Positions 1 to 8,393 are shown, counted from the first letter of the stretch. The stretch is DNA of 15,026 nucleotides from Rubrivivax sp. (GCA_030693565.1 JAUYAJ010000668.1:1-15026); one strand, 5' to 3'. Notes: generated from the letters alone by a model not told the origin. Made by a program: numbers and translations.

Positions 1-32
1 TGCCGCCGGCGCGCTATGCTTGGCGGCAGCCC

Positions 33-791
33 ATGAAGCATTCCAAGCCCATCGTCCTCGTCCCTGCCTGCAACCGGCTGCTGGGCGACCATCCCTACCA
101 TGTCGTCGGCCGCAAGTATGTCGAGGCGGTGCGCCTGGCCGGCGCCATGCCGCTGGTGGTGCCGCGTGCGCTGACGGATGAACTCGACGCCTTGCTCGAC
201 CTTGCTGACGGTGTGCTGCTGAGCGGTTCGCCGTCGAACGTGCACCCGCGCCACTTCGACCAGGCCGTGCACGACCCGGCGCTGCCGCTCGACCCCGAGC
301 GCGACGACTGGACGCTGCCGCTGATCCCCAAGCTGCTGGCGCGCGGCATCCCGCTGCTGGCGATCTGCCGCGGCACGCAGGAAATCAACGTCGCCCTCGG
401 CGGCAGCCTGCACCAGGCGGTGCAGGAAGTGCCCGGCCTGGCCGACCACCGGGCGCCACCCGGCGAGCCCGCCGCGGTCCAGTACGGCCTGGCGCACGCC
501 GTCGAGGTCGAGCCCGGCGGCAGCCTGGCGACCATCGTCGGCGCCACCCGGTTCGAGGTCAACTCGATCCACGGCCAGGGCATAGCCCGCCTGGCCGACG
601 GCCTGCGCGTGCAGGCGCGCGCGCCCGACGGTCTGGTCGAAGCGTTCACCATCGAGGCCGCCACCGGCTTCAACCTCTGCGTGCAATGGCACCCGGAGTG
701 GCAGGCCGCCGGCAATCCGGTGTCGATGCGACTGCTGAGTGCCTTTGGCGCCGCCGTCCTGGCTTACCAGCGCCGCCGCGGCGTCGCATGA
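33..791 (+). CDS. puuD: Gamma-glutamyl-gamma-aminobutyrate hydrolase (PuuD/SpuA-like class I amidotransferase fold)
   Basis: A 252-residue cytoplasmic hydrolase predicted to split gamma-glutamyl-GABA into glutamate and GABA, the last step of the glutamylated putrescine pathway. The sequence shows the peptidase C26 layout: an SGSPSNV loop at residues 64-70, the nucleophile elbow AICRGTQE with Cys112, the NSIHGQG segment near 177-183, and the catalytic His220/Glu222 pair in QWHPEW. These segments closely match E. coli PuuD, and the length is equal to the family norm. It is the first visible gene of a co-directional run; its stop codon overlaps an ATG at 788 in the next reading frame. The start at 33 is the only ATG giving the full family N-terminus; the Shine-Dalgarno sequence is weak. 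In Pseudomonas the orthologue is called SpuA/PauD. Fold and chemistry are secure; the exact polyamine substrate is inferred from neighbours. Confidence 0.93.
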   Translation: MKHSKPIVLVPACNRLLGDHPYHVVGRKYVEAVRLAGAMPLVVPRALTDELDALLDLADGVLLSGSPSNVHPRHFDQAVHDPALPLDPERDDWTLPLIPKLLARGIPLLAICRGTQEINVALGGSLHQAVQEVPGLADHRAPPGEPAAVQYGLAHAVEVEPGGSLATIVGATRFEVNSIHGQGIARLADGLRVQARAPDGLVEAFTIEAATGFNLCVQWHPEWQAAGNPVSMRLLSAFGAAVLAYQRRRGVA

Positions 792-862
792 GTGCCGCCC
801 GCATCGACCCTCTTCACGACACGGCAGCGCCGAGTCCCACCCGCGAACACAGGTTGATCGCC

Positions 863-2227
863 ATGCGCAAAGAACAGAACAATTTCAGCGAACTTGAGCA
901 ATGGCTCGACGAGAACCATGTCACCGAGGTCGAATGCCTGGTGCCCGACCTCACCGGTGTGGCGCGCGGCAAGATCCTGCCGCGGGCGAAGTTCACCGAG
1001 GACCGCGGCATGCGCCTGCCCGAGGCGGTCGTGGCCATGGGCGTGACCGGCGAATTTCCCACCGCCGGGCCTTACTACGACGTCATCAGCTCCACCGACC
1101 GCGACATGCACTTGCGCCCCGACCCCAGTACGGTGCGCATCGTGCCCTGGGCCAGCGACCCGACGGCGCAAGTCATCCACGACTGCTTCGACCGCGAAGG
1201 CAAGCTCATCCCCTTCGCGCCGCGTTCGGTGCTGCGCCGCGTCTGCGACCTCTACGCCGCCGAAGGCTGGGACCCAGTGGTCGCGCCCGAACTGGAGTTC
1301 TACCTGGTCGGGCGCAACACCGACCCCGACATTCCGCTCAAGCCGCCGATCGGCCGCAGCGGCCGCAGCGAGACCTCGCGCCAGGCTTATTCGATCGACG
1401 CCGTCAACGAGTTCGACCCGCTGTTTGAAGACGTCTTCAAGTACTGCGAGCTGATGAAGCTCAACGTCGACACCTTGATCCACGAGATCGGCGCCGGCCA
1501 GATGGAGATCAACTTCTTCCACGACCACCCGCTGGGGCTGGCCGACGAGGTGTTCTTCTTCAAGCGCACGGTGCGCGAGGCGGCGCTGCGCCATGACATG
1601 TACGCCACCTTCATGGCCAAGCCGATCGCCGGCGAGCCCGGCAGCGCGATGCACGTGCACCAGAGCATCGTCGACATCGCCAGCGGCCAGAACATCTTCA
1701 GCAACCCCGACGGCACGCCCAGCCAGGCCTTCCACTGGTACATCGGCGGCCTGCAGAAGTACATCCCGGCGGCGATGGCCTTGTTCGCCCCCTATGTCAA
1801 TTCCTACCGCCGGCTGGTGCGCTCGAACGCAGCGCCGATCAACATCCAGTGGGGCACCGACAACCGCACCGTCGGCATCCGCTCACCGGTGGCCAGCGCG
1901 GCAGCGCGGCGGGTCGAGAACCGCGTCATCGGCGCGGACGCCAACCCCTATGCCGCGATTGCCGCGACCATGGCCTGCGGCTATCTGGGCATCAAGAACC
2001 GCATCGAGCCGACGCCCGAATGCAAAGGTGACGCCTACCTGGGCGACTTCCAGCTGCCGCGCAGCCTGGGCGAAGCGCTGGCCCAGTTGCGCGCCGAGAA
2101 AGACCTGGCCGCCGTGCTCGGCGAGTCCTTCGTCACCGTCTACACCGAGGTCAAGGAGGTCGAGCACGCCGAGTTCATGAAGGTGATCTCGCCCTGGGAA
2201 CGCGAACACCTGCTGCTGCACGTTTGA
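863..2227 (+). CDS. puuA: Gamma-glutamylputrescine/polyamine synthetase (glutamine synthetase family, PuuA/SpuB-like)
   Basis: A 454-residue ATP-dependent ligase predicted to join glutamate to the amino group of putrescine or another polyamine, entering the pathway finished by the upstream hydrolase. Glutamine synthetase landmarks are in order: beta-Grasp N-domain with PDLTGVARGK (residues 28-37), metal ligands in PELEFY (Glu143, Glu145), HEIGAGQMEINF (207-218), the ATP/metal His264 in SAMHVHQS, catalytic arginines in DNRTVGIR (Arg335, Arg340), and ENR with Glu352. Start choice: ATG 863 begins just before the conserved N-terminal domain and has a weak AGG about 9 bases upstream. ATG 788 would overlap the puuD stop as ATGA but adds 25 low-complexity residues not expected in the family. 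True nitrogen-assimilation GlnA is unlikely because of the operon context and because no GlnA-type adenylylation Tyr motif is visible. Substrate specificity is inferred. Confidence 0.9.
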   Translation: MRKEQNNFSELEQWLDENHVTEVECLVPDLTGVARGKILPRAKFTEDRGMRLPEAVVAMGVTGEFPTAGPYYDVISSTDRDMHLRPDPSTVRIVPWASDPTAQVIHDCFDREGKLIPFAPRSVLRRVCDLYAAEGWDPVVAPELEFYLVGRNTDPDIPLKPPIGRSGRSETSRQAYSIDAVNEFDPLFEDVFKYCELMKLNVDTLIHEIGAGQMEINFFHDHPLGLADEVFFFKRTVREAALRHDMYATFMAKPIAGEPGSAMHVHQSIVDIASGQNIFSNPDGTPSQAFHWYIGGLQKYIPAAMALFAPYVNSYRRLVRSNAAPINIQWGTDNRTVGIRSPVASAAARRVENRVIGADANPYAAIAATMACGYLGIKNRIEPTPECKGDAYLGDFQLPRSLGEALAQLRAEKDLAAVLGESFVTVYTEVKEVEHAEFMKVISPWEREHLLLHV

Positions 2228-2237
2228 GGAGACCGCG

Positions 2238-3638
2238 ATGACCGCCGCCCCCACCGCCGGCAGCCGCCGCAGCACCGCCGACTGGCAGGCCGCCGACAGC
2301 GCCCATTTCCTGCACCCGTTCACCGACTTCCAGGCGCTGGCGGCTCAGGGCGCGCGCATCATCACGCGCGCCGACAATATCTACCTCTGGGACAACGAAG
2401 GCAACAAGCTGCTCGACGCGATGTCCGGCCTGTGGTGCGTCAACGTCGGTTACGGCCAGCAGGCGCTGGTCGACGCCGCCACCCGGCAGATGAAGGAGCT
2501 GCCCTTCTACAACGCCTTCTTCCAGACCGCCACGCCGCCGGCCATCGAGCTGGCCGAGTTGCTGGCCGAAGTGACGCCGCCGCAGTTCCAGCATGTGTTC
2601 TTCTCCGGCTCGGGCTCCGAGGGCAACGACACCGTGGTGCGCATGGTGCGCCGCTACTGGGACATCCTGGGCGAGCCCGAGCGCCAGGTCATCATCAGCC
2701 GCGACAACGCGTACCACGGCTCGACCATGGCCGGCGCTTCGCTGGGCGGCATGAGCGGCATGCACGCCCAGGGCGGGCTGCCGATCCCGGGCATCGTCCA
2801 CATCGGCCAGCCTTACTGGGCCGAACTCGGCCAGGGCATGAGCCGTGACGCCTTTGGCCTCGTCGCCGCTGGCTGGCTGGAAGCGAAGATCCTCGACCTT
2901 GGCGCCGACAAGGTCGCGGCCTTCATCGGCGAGCCGATCCAGGGCGCCGGCGGCGTCATCATCCCGCCAGCCACCTACTGGCCGGAAATCCAGCGCATCT
3001 GCGACCAATACGGCGTCTTGCTGGTCAGCGACGAAGTCATCTGCGGCTTCGGCCGCACCGGCCAGTGGTGGGGCTGCGAGACCCTGGGCTACCGGCCCGA
3101 CCTGATGACCTTCGCCAAAGGCGTGACCAGCGGCTACGTGCCGCTGGGCGGGGTGATGGTCGGCGAGCGCGTTGCCAAGGTGCTCATCGAGCAAGGTGGC
3201 GAGTTCACCCACGGCTACACCTACTCGGGCCACCCGGTGGCCTGCGCGGTGGCGCTGGCCAACATCAAACTGATCCGCGAGCTCAAGCTGGTCGAGCACG
3301 TGCGCGACGAAGTCGGCCCTTACCTGGCAGCGCAGTTCGAGTCACTGCGCGAGCACCCGCTGCTGGGCGACGCCGAGACCTGCGGCCTGACCGGCGCGCT
3401 GCTGCTGGTCAAGGACAAGGTCGGACTGAAGCCGTTCGCGCCCGAGGTCGACATCGGCATGGCCTGCCGCGCCCATTGCTTCGCCAACGGGCTGATCATG
3501 CGCGCCGTCGGCAACCGCATGATCATCGCCCCGCCGCTGGTCATCACACGCTCGCAGATCGACGAGATGATGACGCTGATCCGCCGCTGCCTGGACCTGA
3601 CGCTGGCCGACGCCAGCCGCCAGGGCTGGATGGCCTGA
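2238..3638 (+). CDS. spuC: Class III PLP aminotransferase, SpuC-like (putrescine/polyamine--pyruvate transaminase)
   Basis: A 466-residue fold-type I, pyridoxal-phosphate enzyme. Family marks are the phosphate-binding GSGSEGND loop (about 124-131), the PLP-pairing aspartate Asp265 in SDEVICGFGRTG, and the Schiff-base Lys294 in TFAKGVTSGY. The N-terminal run through MSGLWCVNVGYG and the stretch GEPIQGAGGVI strongly resemble Pseudomonas SpuC, which moves an amino group from putrescine or related amines to pyruvate. In this operon it would oxidise gamma-glutamylputrescine (or free putrescine) to the aldehyde used by the next gene, replacing the PuuB oxidase of E. coli. Start 2238 is supported by a good GAGGAG (2226-2231) that overlaps the puuA stop, spacing 6. 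A beta-alanine:pyruvate or other omega-aminotransferase role cannot be excluded from sequence alone. Confidence 0.9.
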   Translation: MTAAPTAGSRRSTADWQAADSAHFLHPFTDFQALAAQGARIITRADNIYLWDNEGNKLLDAMSGLWCVNVGYGQQALVDAATRQMKELPFYNAFFQTATPPAIELAELLAEVTPPQFQHVFFSGSGSEGNDTVVRMVRRYWDILGEPERQVIISRDNAYHGSTMAGASLGGMSGMHAQGGLPIPGIVHIGQPYWAELGQGMSRDAFGLVAAGWLEAKILDLGADKVAAFIGEPIQGAGGVIIPPATYWPEIQRICDQYGVLLVSDEVICGFGRTGQWWGCETLGYRPDLMTFAKGVTSGYVPLGGVMVGERVAKVLIEQGGEFTHGYTYSGHPVACAVALANIKLIRELKLVEHVRDEVGPYLAAQFESLREHPLLGDAETCGLTGALLLVKDKVGLKPFAPEVDIGMACRAHCFANGLIMRAVGNRMIIAPPLVITRSQIDEMMTLIRRCLDLTLADASRQGWMA

Positions 3639-3670
3639 CGCGCAACCACCACCCGCTTCGAGGAGTCACC

Positions 3671-5179
3671 ATGAACACCGCCCCGCCCCCGAACTGGCAC
3701 GAACGTGCCGCCGCCTTGCGCATCGACGGCCGCATCGTCATCGACGGCCAGCGCCAGGCCGCCGCCACCGGCGAGACCTTCGACAACCTCTCGCCGATCG
3801 ACGGCCGCTCGCTGGGCCCGGTGGCGCGCGGCCGCGAGGCCGACGTCAACGCCGCCGTGAAGAGCGCGCGCGCCGCCTTCGAGGACGGCCGCTGGGCGGG
3901 CAAGCCGCCGGCCGTGCGCAAGAAGATCCTGCAGCGCTTTGCCGACAAGATCCTGGCCGCCAAAGACGAGCTGGCGCTGCTGGAAACCCTGGACATGGGC
4001 AAGCCGATCCAGTATTCGCTGGCGGTCGACGTGCCGTCGACTGCGCGCTGCATCGCCTGGTATGCCGAAGCGGTGGACAAGGTCTACGACGAGATCGCAC
4101 CCACCGCGGCGAACTCGCTGGCCTTGATCACGCGCGAGCCGATGGGCGTGATCGGCGTCATCGTGCCCTGGAACTACCCGATGATCATGGCCTCGTGGAA
4201 GCTCGGGCCGGCGCTGGCGGCGGGCAACTCGGTGGTGCTCAAGCCGAGCGAGAAAAGCCCGCTGACGGCGCTGCGGCTGGCCGAGCTGGCGGTCGAAGCC
4301 GGCATCCCGCCGGGCGTGTTCAACGTCGTGCCCGGCTACGGCGCCGAAGCCGGCGAAGCGCTGGCGCTGCACATGGACGTCGACGCCATCGGCTTCACCG
4401 GCTCCACCCGCACCGGCCGGCGCATGCTGGAATACGCCGGCCGCTCCAACCTCAAGCGCGTCTACAACGAGCTCGGCGGCAAGTCGGCGGTGCTGCTGTT
4501 CCCGGACTACGGCAACCTCAAGGGCGCGGCGCGCGCCATCGCCGGCAGCATGTTCTTCAACCAGGGCGAAAGCTGCAACGCGCCGTCGCGCGTGCTGGTG
4601 CACGAAAGCATCGCCGAGCGCTTCGTCGAGCTGGTCGCCGCCGAGGCACCCAAGTACGCGCCGGCCGACCCGCTCGATGCCGGCACCGTGATGGGCGCGG
4701 TGGTCGACACCACGCAGCTCACCACCGTGCTCGGCTACATCGAGGCCGGGCGCAGCGAAGGCGCGCGCGTCGTCACCGGCGGCCGCCAGGCGCGCCTGGA
4801 GAGCGGTGGCTGTTACGTCGAGCCGACGGTGTTCGACGGCGTCGACAACGAGATGAAGATCGCCCGCGAGGAGATCTTCGGCCCGGTGCTGAGCGTGATC
4901 CGCTTCAGCACCGAAGCCGAAGCGGTGGCACTGGCCAACAGCAGCGCCTACGGCCTGCAGGCCAGCGTCTGGAGCGACAACCTGAGCCGCGCCCACCGGG
5001 TGGCGCGCGCGCTGCGCGCCGGCACCGTGCACGTCAACCAGTACGACGGCGACGACATGACCGTGCCTTTCGGCGGCTTCAAGCAAAGCGGCAACGGGCG
5101 CGACAAGTCGCTGCACGCCTTTGACAAGTACACCGAACTGAAGACGACCTGGTTGCGCATCGACGCGGAGGCGCCATAA
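3671..5179 (+). CDS. puuC: Gamma-glutamyl-gamma-aminobutyraldehyde dehydrogenase (PuuC-like ALDH)
   Basis: A 502-residue NAD(P)-dependent aldehyde dehydrogenase predicted to oxidise gamma-glutamyl-gamma-aminobutyraldehyde to gamma-glutamyl-GABA, the substrate of the first gene in the operon. Catalytic residues are all present: Asn168 in VPWNYP, the general base Glu267 in NELGGKS, and the nucleophile Cys302 in NQGESCNAPS. The C-terminal FGGFKQSGNGRDKSLHAFDK signature is typical of the PuuC/KauB branch. The frame stays open far upstream, but ATG 3671 has an excellent GAGGAG (3660-3665, spacing 5) and gives the family length. The intergenic gap from spuC is 32 bases. Its TAA stop (5177-5179) overlaps the expected start of the following permease. 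A broader omega-aminoaldehyde or betaine-aldehyde-like range is possible. Confidence 0.93.
   Translation: MNTAPPPNWHERAAALRIDGRIVIDGQRQAAATGETFDNLSPIDGRSLGPVARGREADVNAAVKSARAAFEDGRWAGKPPAVRKKILQRFADKILAAKDELALLETLDMGKPIQYSLAVDVPSTARCIAWYAEAVDKVYDEIAPTAANSLALITREPMGVIGVIVPWNYPMIMASWKLGPALAAGNSVVLKPSEKSPLTALRLAELAVEAGIPPGVFNVVPGYGAEAGEALALHMDVDAIGFTGSTRTGRRMLEYAGRSNLKRVYNELGGKSAVLLFPDYGNLKGAARAIAGSMFFNQGESCNAPSRVLVHESIAERFVELVAAEAPKYAPADPLDAGTVMGAVVDTTQLTTVLGYIEAGRSEGARVVTGGRQARLESGGCYVEPTVFDGVDNEMKIAREEIFGPVLSVIRFSTEAEAVALANSSAYGLQASVWSDNLSRAHRVARALRAGTVHVNQYDGDDMTVPFGGFKQSGNGRDKSLHAFDKYTELKTTWLRIDAEAP
5167..5171 (+). promoter_or_regulatory. Strong Shine-Dalgarno (GGAGG) in front of an ATA codon
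   Basis: A GGAGG inside the last codons of the aldehyde dehydrogenase, four bases before ATA at 5176-5178. No ATG, GTG or TTG in the permease frame lies between the in-frame TGA at 5122-5124 and ATG 5221. ATG 5221 itself is 49 bases downstream of this site. The site therefore points to 5176 as the ancestral or actual start of the permease. Confidence 0.6.
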
Positions 5180-5220
5180 GCCAGCCGCCGCTGCTGGCCT
5201 ACGCGAGCCTGGCCGCCAGC

Positions 5221-6066
5221 ATGGCGCTGGTGGGCAGTTATGTCGGGCTGTCCAAGCTGCTCGTCGCCGTCTTCCCGGTGCTGCTGCTGGCCTGGCTGCG
5301 TTTCGGCATCGCCGCCGTCGCGATGGCGCACTGGGTGCGGCGCACGCCGGGCGAAGCGCCGCTGACGCGCCACGACCGCTGGCTGCTGTTCTGGGAAAGT
5401 TTCCTCGGCAACTTTCTCTTCTCGGTGTGCATGCTGTACGGCGTCATGTTGACATCGGCGCTCGCGGCCGGGGTCACGCTGGCGCTGATTCCGGGCGTGG
5501 TCGCGCTGCTGTCCTGGCGCTTCGATGGCGAACGAATCCGCGGCCGCATGCTCGTGGCCATCGCCCTGGCGGCGCTCGGCATCGCAATGCTGGCAGGGGC
5601 GCGCCAGACCAGCGCCGAGGGCTGGGGTTCGGCCTCACCCTGGGGCTATGCGCTGCTGCTGGTGGCGGTGGTCTGTGAAGCCAGCTATGTGGTGATCGGC
5701 AAGCGCCTGACCGGCAACGTCTCGCCGCGCCGCATCAGTGCCTTGATCAACCTCTGGGGGCTGGCGCTGGTCACACCTTTCGGCCTTTGGCAGGCGCTGG
5801 ACTTCGACTTCAACGCCGTCGCCGCCGGCCACTGGGGCTTGCTGGTGTTCTACGCCATCGCCGCCAGCATGGTCACGGTGTGGCTGTGGATGCACGGGCT
5901 GCGCAGCGTGCCGGCGCCGCAGGCCGGCGTGTTCAGCGTGATGCTGCCGGTGAGTGCGGCGCTGATCGGTGTTGGCGTGCTCGGCGAGACCTTCAGCGCC
6001 GCCCACGGCGCGGCGCTGGCGCTGGCACTGGCCGGGCTGCTGCTGGCGACCTGGCCGACGCGCTGA
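5221..6066 (+). CDS. EamA/DMT-superfamily permease (possible start further upstream at 5176)
   Basis: An inner-membrane protein of the drug/metabolite transporter type, 281 residues from the first standard ATG. It is almost wholly hydrophobic, with two similar halves (the EamA repeat): one from the N-terminus to about residue 125, the second from GYALLLVAVV to ALALALAGLLLATW. The family usually has ten helices. From ATG 5221 the first helix is cut short. Reading from ATA 5176 adds 15 residues (SQPPLLAYASLAAS before the ATG) that complete helix 1 and make 296 residues. The second copy ends with the usual GVLGETFS segment. Position at the end of the polyamine operon suggests amine or product transport, or export relief, but substrate cannot be read from sequence. 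Its stop lies 25 bases from the convergent nosL stop. Confidence 0.82.
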   Translation: MALVGSYVGLSKLLVAVFPVLLLAWLRFGIAAVAMAHWVRRTPGEAPLTRHDRWLLFWESFLGNFLFSVCMLYGVMLTSALAAGVTLALIPGVVALLSWRFDGERIRGRMLVAIALAALGIAMLAGARQTSAEGWGSASPWGYALLLVAVVCEASYVVIGKRLTGNVSPRRISALINLWGLALVTPFGLWQALDFDFNAVAAGHWGLLVFYAIAASMVTVWLWMHGLRSVPAPQAGVFSVMLPVSAALIGVGVLGETFSAAHGAALALALAGLLLATWPTR

Positions 6067-6091
6067 GCGCGCCTCACACGCACGATTCACC

Positions 6092-6622
6092 TCACATGCG
6101 CGCCTCGAAATGCGCGCCACCGCTGAGGTCGACCATCTCGACCTTGACGTCGACGTAGCGGATCACCGTGCCACCATGCGCGCTGGCGAACTGGCGCGCA
6201 TCGGCTTCGAGCGCGAAGCTGGCGAAGGTCGGCCCCATCGAGCCCAGTCGCTTGCTGCCGCGCACGTACCAGGCGCCGGTGGCGTCAACCCAGTGGCCGA
6301 CCGGCTTGTCCCAGTCGGCGCGGCCCATGTCCTGCACGAACACCGCCACCACCTTGCGCACCTGCTCCGGGCGCAGCAGCATGTTGAACATCTCGACGGT
6401 GTCGCACAGAAACACCGGCGCGGCGACGCCGGCATAGTGGATCTGCGCCTTCGGGCCGCCGTAGTCGGCAAGCAGCATGCCGTCTAGCTCGCAAGTCGTG
6501 CCGGGGCCGATCTCCACCGGCGCCAGCGCGCTGCTGCCGGCAGGCTGGCCGCAGGCGCCGAGCAGCAGGCTGACCGATGCCAGCCCGAGCAAGCGGCGGC
6601 GGCAGGAACAAGTGGGTGTCAT
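6092..6622 (-). CDS. nosL: NosL, copper chaperone lipoprotein for nitrous oxide reductase
   Basis: A 176-residue periplasmic lipoprotein, predicted to bind Cu(I) and deliver it for assembly of the NosZ copper centres. The N-terminus has a basic CRRRLLG region, a short hydrophobic core and the lipobox LLGAC with Cys24; Gly at +2 favours outer-membrane sorting. The NosL copper-site segment CELDGM (Cys44 to Met49) is present, followed by FLCDTVEMF and the WVDATGAWYVRGS core typical of NosL. It is last in the nos operon; its ATG overlaps the nosY stop by four bases (ATGA). A GGAG lies nine bases before the start. Product assignment is secure from sequence and position; copper-ligand assignment rests on the family. 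Confidence 0.94.
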   Translation of the reverse strand: MTPTCSCRRRLLGLASVSLLLGACGQPAGSSALAPVEIGPGTTCELDGMLLADYGGPKAQIHYAGVAAPVFLCDTVEMFNMLLRPEQVRKVVAVFVQDMGRADWDKPVGHWVDATGAWYVRGSKRLGSMGPTFASFALEADARQFASAHGGTVIRYVDVKVEMVDLSGGAHFEARM

Positions 6623-7434
6623 GGTTTGAATCTCCAGCTCGCCAGCCCCAGCGGCAGCACGATCCAGCCCGCCATCACCGCGCCCATCAGCCAGGGGCTG
6701 GCCAGCGCGGGCGGCAACAAGCTGGTCAAGCCGTAAAGGCGGCGCATGTCGTCGAGCGAAAACACGTTGAGGATGCGGAACACGTCGGCCGGGTTCAGCA
6801 GCAGCAGGTAGGGGAAGATCTCGCCGCCGTACTGGCCGCCGGTGGCCACGAGCGCGCCCAGCAGCAGCAGGTCGAACACGAGCACGAAGAAGAACCAGAT
6901 CGCGATCGCCAGCCCCGAGGCCCGGGTGCGGTCGCGTGCCAGCACCGACAGCGCCACCGCCAGGCTCAGGAAAGCCATGCCGAGCAGCAGCGCGCTGAAC
7001 ATGAAGCCGCCGTAGTGGAAGGCCGCGGCGCTGCCGAACTGGCGCCAGAGCAGGACGCCGACCAGCGCCAGCCCGCCCAGCATCGCCAGCGCGAGCGCGG
7101 CCGCCAGCCCCAGGTACTTGCCCAGCAGCAGTTCGCCACGCGTGATCGGCAGCGCCAGCAAGAGGTCGAGCGAACCGCGTTCACGCTCGCCGACGATGGC
7201 GTCGAAGCCGAGCAGCAGCGCGATCAGCGGCACCAGGTAGATCACCAGGCTGACCAGGCTGGTGATGATGAACTCCAGCGAGCGCATGCCCACCGCGCCT
7301 TGCTGGGCGCCGCCGGCGTAGGCGATGACGACCGAGAAGACGGCGAACACCAGCGCCACGGCCAGCACCCAGCGGTTGCGCAGGCGGTCGCGGAACTCCT
7401 TGGCCGCCACAGTGAAGATCTGGCGTGCTTCCAT
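6619..7434 (-). CDS. nosY: NosY, ABC-2 type permease of the NosDFY copper-site maturation complex
   Basis: A 271-residue inner-membrane protein with about six hydrophobic helices (roughly 22-40, 55-77, 107-129, 143-166, 175-197, 247-266). The family segment FDAIVGERERGSLDLL (77-91), followed by ITRGELLLGKY, is the coupling region characteristic of NosY. With NosF (ATPase) and NosD (periplasmic) it forms the ABC assembly needed for NosZ copper centre maturation. The frame is open well upstream, but ATG 7434 gives the standard N-terminus (EARQIFTVAAKEFRDRLRNR) and family length. It overlaps the nosF stop by a single base (TGATG), implying translational coupling. Its own stop overlaps nosL. Confidence 0.94.
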   Translation of the reverse strand: MEARQIFTVAAKEFRDRLRNRWVLAVALVFAVFSVVIAYAGGAQQGAVGMRSLEFIITSLVSLVIYLVPLIALLLGFDAIVGERERGSLDLLLALPITRGELLLGKYLGLAAALALAMLGGLALVGVLLWRQFGSAAAFHYGGFMFSALLLGMAFLSLAVALSVLARDRTRASGLAIAIWFFFVLVFDLLLLGALVATGGQYGGEIFPYLLLLNPADVFRILNVFSLDDMRRLYGLTSLLPPALASPWLMGAVMAGWIVLPLGLASWRFKP

Positions 7435-8393
7435 CAACGTGGCCCCGGGCCGGGCAGGCCGAGATAGATGTCTTCCAGCGACGGCTCGGCGATCTGGACG
7501 TCGAGCAGGCGCGCGCCCAGCGGTGCCAGCGCCTGCAGCAACGCCACCTTGGCAGCGCGCGGGCAGCGCAGGCTGAGCCCTTGCGCCACCGGTTGCGGCT
7601 TGAGCCCGTCGGCACCGACCAGCGCCGCGGGCAGGGCGGCGATCGCCTGCACGGCGGCGGCCAGGTCGGCCGGCGCCAGCTGCAGCGTCACGGTGAGCGG
7701 CAGGTCGTGGCGCTCGCGCAGCTGCTGCAAGCTGCCCAGCGCCTGCAGCCGGCCGCTGGCCAGCACCGCGAGCCGGTCGACGCGCGCCTGCAGCTCGGCC
7801 AGGATGTGCGAGCTGAGCACCATCGTCACCCCTTGGGCGCGCAGCTCGGCCAGGGTGTCGTAGAAATGGCGGATCGCCTGCGGATCGAGGCCGCTGGTCG
7901 GCTCGTCGAGGAACAGCACCTGCGGCCGGCCCAGCAAGGCCTGGGCGAAGCCCAGGCGCTGGCGCATGCCCTTGGAATATTCGCGCACCGGGCGGCTGCT
8001 GGCGGCGCTCAGGCCGACGCGGTCCAGTGTCGGCGCGCATTCGCTCAGCGCCACGCCTTTGAGGCGGGCGAAGAAGCGCAAGGTCTCCAGGCCGCTGAGG
8101 TTGTCCCACAGCACCACGTTTTCGGGCAGGTAACCCATCTGCCGGCGCACGGCGCGAAATCCCCGCCCCGACACCGGCGCGCCGGTGATCTGGATCTCGC
8201 CGGCGCTGGGCGCCAGCAGCCCGAGCATCAGCTTGAACAGCGTGCTCTTGCCAGCGCCGTTGTGGCCGATCAGGCCGAAGACCTCGCCGCGCCGGATCTC
8301 GAGGTCGATGCCGTCGATCGCGTGCAGCGCGCCGAAATGTTTGCTCACGCCGCGCAGCGTGATCGCGGTGGCCGCGGCGGGTTCAGCGTGCAT
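7434..8393 (-). CDS. nosF: NosF, ATPase subunit of the NosDFY complex
   Basis: A 319-residue cytoplasmic ABC ATPase. It has Walker A GHNGAGKST (43-51), a Q-loop region reading YLPENVVLWDNLSG (88-101) with Glu where many ABC proteins have Gln, signature YSKGMRQRL (139-147), Walker B VLFLDEP (159-165) with catalytic Glu164, and the switch His196. YSKGM in place of LSGGQ and the ENV Q-loop are what I expect for NosF rather than a metabolite importer. It powers NosD/NosY-dependent copper delivery to NosZ. Start 8393 has GGGGA six bases upstream and overlaps the nosD 3' end by 11 bases. Confidence 0.94.
   Translation of the reverse strand: MHAEPAAATAITLRGVSKHFGALHAIDGIDLEIRRGEVFGLIGHNGAGKSTLFKLMLGLLAPSAGEIQITGAPVSGRGFRAVRRQMGYLPENVVLWDNLSGLETLRFFARLKGVALSECAPTLDRVGLSAASSRPVREYSKGMRQRLGFAQALLGRPQVLFLDEPTSGLDPQAIRHFYDTLAELRAQGVTMVLSSHILAELQARVDRLAVLASGRLQALGSLQQLRERHDLPLTVTLQLAPADLAAAVQAIAALPAALVGADGLKPQPVAQGLSLRCPRAAKVALLQALAPLGARLLDVQIAEPSLEDIYLGLPGPGPR

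Noticed and set aside
15..20. TATGCT resembling a -10 element before puuD
   Set aside because: It would leave a leader of only about six bases and no -35 can be judged because the window begins here.
788..862. Alternative puuA start at 788 overlapping the puuD stop
   Set aside because: The overlap is attractive, but the extra 25 residues are low in complexity and precede the usual family N-terminus; 863 is preferred though not proven.
3320..5116. Long open frame (598 codons) on the - strand across the aldehyde dehydrogenase
   Set aside because: Antisense shadow of a clear enzyme gene; composition is biased to His/Arg/Ala/Val with no motif.
6060..6106. Possible bidirectional terminator between the permease and nosL
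   Set aside because: Two copies of GCGCGCCTC occur (6067-6075, 6098-6106), but only a six-base stem with a 25-base loop can form and there is no T run; no convincing terminator.
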